Below, in pieces: positions 63,094-64,000 of a stretch of 64,000 nucleotides of DNA; positions within the stretch are counted from its first letter, which is position 1; each line of letters starts with the position of its first letter. The stretch is taken from positions 496,001 through 560,000 of the forward strand of contig OY734803.1 of assembly GCA_963457535.1 (NCBI GenBank). Direction: 5' to 3'. The translations under genes were made by a program, and so were the position numbers. Under the pieces are notes generated by a model. The model was not told the origin of the DNA. It did not search any database and saw only the letters and a list, made by a program, of their open reading frames with translations. Origin of the DNA: JAHRAW01 sp028066695 (lineage in GTDB: Bacteria > Pseudomonadota > Gammaproteobacteria > Arenicellales > Poriferihabitantaceae).

Positions 63094-64000
63094 TTATGAC
63101 GCCGTGCGAAGCGGCGCGATGCGCTCCAGTATGCGCACCGCCAGCAGATATTTGTCGGCTTTTGTCAGCGCTTCCTCGCCGGTCTTGCCGTTTTTGCGGT
63201 ACACCAGCGTCACCGCGTTTTCCTCGGCGCCGAACACCGCGCCGCCGGCGACATCGTTTACCGCGATGACATCGGCGCCTTTTTCCATGCATTTTTTGCG
63301 CGCGTTGGCGAGCGCGTTTTCGGTTTCGGCGGCGAAACCGACGGTGAACGGCGGCGATTTCAGCGCGGCGACCTGCGCCAGAATGTCCGGGGTTTTTTCC
63401 AGTTCCACGCGCATGCGCCCGCCGTCCTTTTTGATTTTGTTCGCGGCGACATTCACCGGGCGGTAATCGGCGACCGCGGCGACCGCGATGAAAAGTTGCG
63501 ACTTCGGCGCGCGCGCCATCACCGCCTCGGACATTTCATGCGCGGAGACCACATCAACGCGGCGCGCGCCGCGCGGCGCCGGCAAATTGACCGGGCCGCT
63601 GACCAGCGTTACGCGCGCGCCGAAATCCAGCGCGGCCTGCGCCATGGCAAAACCCATCTTGCCGGAACTGCGGTTGCTGATGCCGCGCACCGGGTCCAGC
63701 GCCTCCCAGGTGGGTCCGGCGGTGATCAGCGTGTCCACGCCGTCCAGCAGCAGCGGGCGCGCGTCCCCGGCGATTTCCACGGCGATTTCCTCGGGCTCGC
63801 TCATTCGGCCGGGGCCGGTCTCGCCGCATGCCTGGTCGCCTGCGCCGGGCCCGATGACGCGCACGCCGCGCGCCGCGAGCGTCTTCAGATTTTCGCGCGT
63901 CGCCGCGTGCTCCCACATCAGCCGGTTCATCGCCGGCGCGACCGCGACTTCGGCCTCGGTGGCGAGCGCGACCGCGGCCAGCAAATCGCCGGCGCGCCCG
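63094..64000 (-). CDS. coaBC: Phosphopantothenoylcysteine decarboxylase/synthetase, 5'-truncated
   Basis: Bifunctional coenzyme A enzyme; the window holds about the last 300 residues. The start lies beyond 64,000. End of the CoaC (decarboxylase) part: VAVAPAMNRLMWEHAAT with the PAMN motif and the flexible-flap Cys (GDQACGETGPGRM). The CoaB (synthetase) part follows: TAGPTWEALDPVRGISNRSSGKMG, AVAAVADYRPV, KIKKDGG and FAAETEN, all typical. dut lies downstream on the same strand. Confidence 0.96.
   Translation of the reverse strand, partial: GRAGDLLAAVALATEAEVAVAPAMNRLMWEHAATRENLKTLAARGVRVIGPGAGDQACGETGPGRMSEPEEIAVEIAGDARPLLLDGVDTLITAGPTWEALDPVRGISNRSSGKMGFAMAQAALDFGARVTLVSGPVNLPAPRGARRVDVVSAHEMSEAVMARAPKSQLFIAVAAVADYRPVNVAANKIKKDGGRMRVELEKTPDILAQVAALKSPPFTVGFAAETENALANARKKCMEKGADVIAVNDVAGGAVFGAEENAVTLVYRKNGKTGEEALTKADKYLLAVRILERIAPLRTAS

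Overview
The window looks like chromosomal DNA of a GC-rich, Gram-negative proteobacterium, most likely an uncultured gammaproteobacterium. This rests on gene content: lipoprotein autotransporter, TolC-type channel, TRAP transporter, ZnuABC/Zur, PuuA/SpuC-type polyamine genes and a GcvTHP glycine cleavage operon. There is no rRNA or tRNA to place it. Coding density is very high: many start and stop codons overlap (TGATG, ATGA, GTGA), and the longest gap between genes is about 294 nt (25,899-26,192), so no gene-free stretch exceeds 300 bases.

Layout. 1-7.4 kb: 3' part of an extended TRAP permease, the metK-ahcY SAM-cycle pair (minus strand), argB and recQ. 7.5-12.4 kb: a Kv-like channel, an ArgD/AstC-type aminotransferase, ETF-ubiquinone oxidoreductase and an RluC-type pseudouridine synthase. 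12.4-21.7 kb: a polyamine block with a PuuB-like oxidase, PuuA-like ligase, an enolase-superfamily enzyme, a second PuuB-like oxidase and a PotD/A/B/C-type ABC importer. 21.7-25.9 kb: a UgpBAEC-type glycerol-phosphate importer on the minus strand, then a SpuC-type putrescine aminotransferase.

27.6-34.8 kb is a cell-surface segment: a secreted protein with a cohesin-like N-terminus and dockerin-like C-terminus, a subtilisin lipoprotein autotransporter (NalP/SphB1 type), a TolC-like protein behind a near-consensus promoter, and an unrecognised protein. 34.9-41.4 kb holds gcvT-gcvH-gcvP and lipA, interrupted by a RES/Xre toxin-antitoxin pair. 41.4-49.2 kb is housekeeping: purL, dapA, a glutamine amidotransferase, a histidine phosphatase, an HD hydrolase and gloB. 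49.2-52.4 kb is a zinc regulon: znuA divergent from zur-znuC-znuB with a clear Zur box between them.

52.5-62.5 kb is the most unusual part: four consecutive secreted proteins that share a signal peptide, an FN3-like N-terminal module and a C-terminal dockerin-like EF-hand pair ending in LGLRGDEL. The first is a roughly 1,900-residue protein with about 18 FN3 modules. The last carries an uninterrupted run of 20 C between its start codon and its signal peptide, which suggests on/off phase variation. The same C-terminal domain closes the 27.7 kb protein, so five proteins in two loci belong to one family. The window ends with dut and the 5'-truncated coaBC (minus strand).
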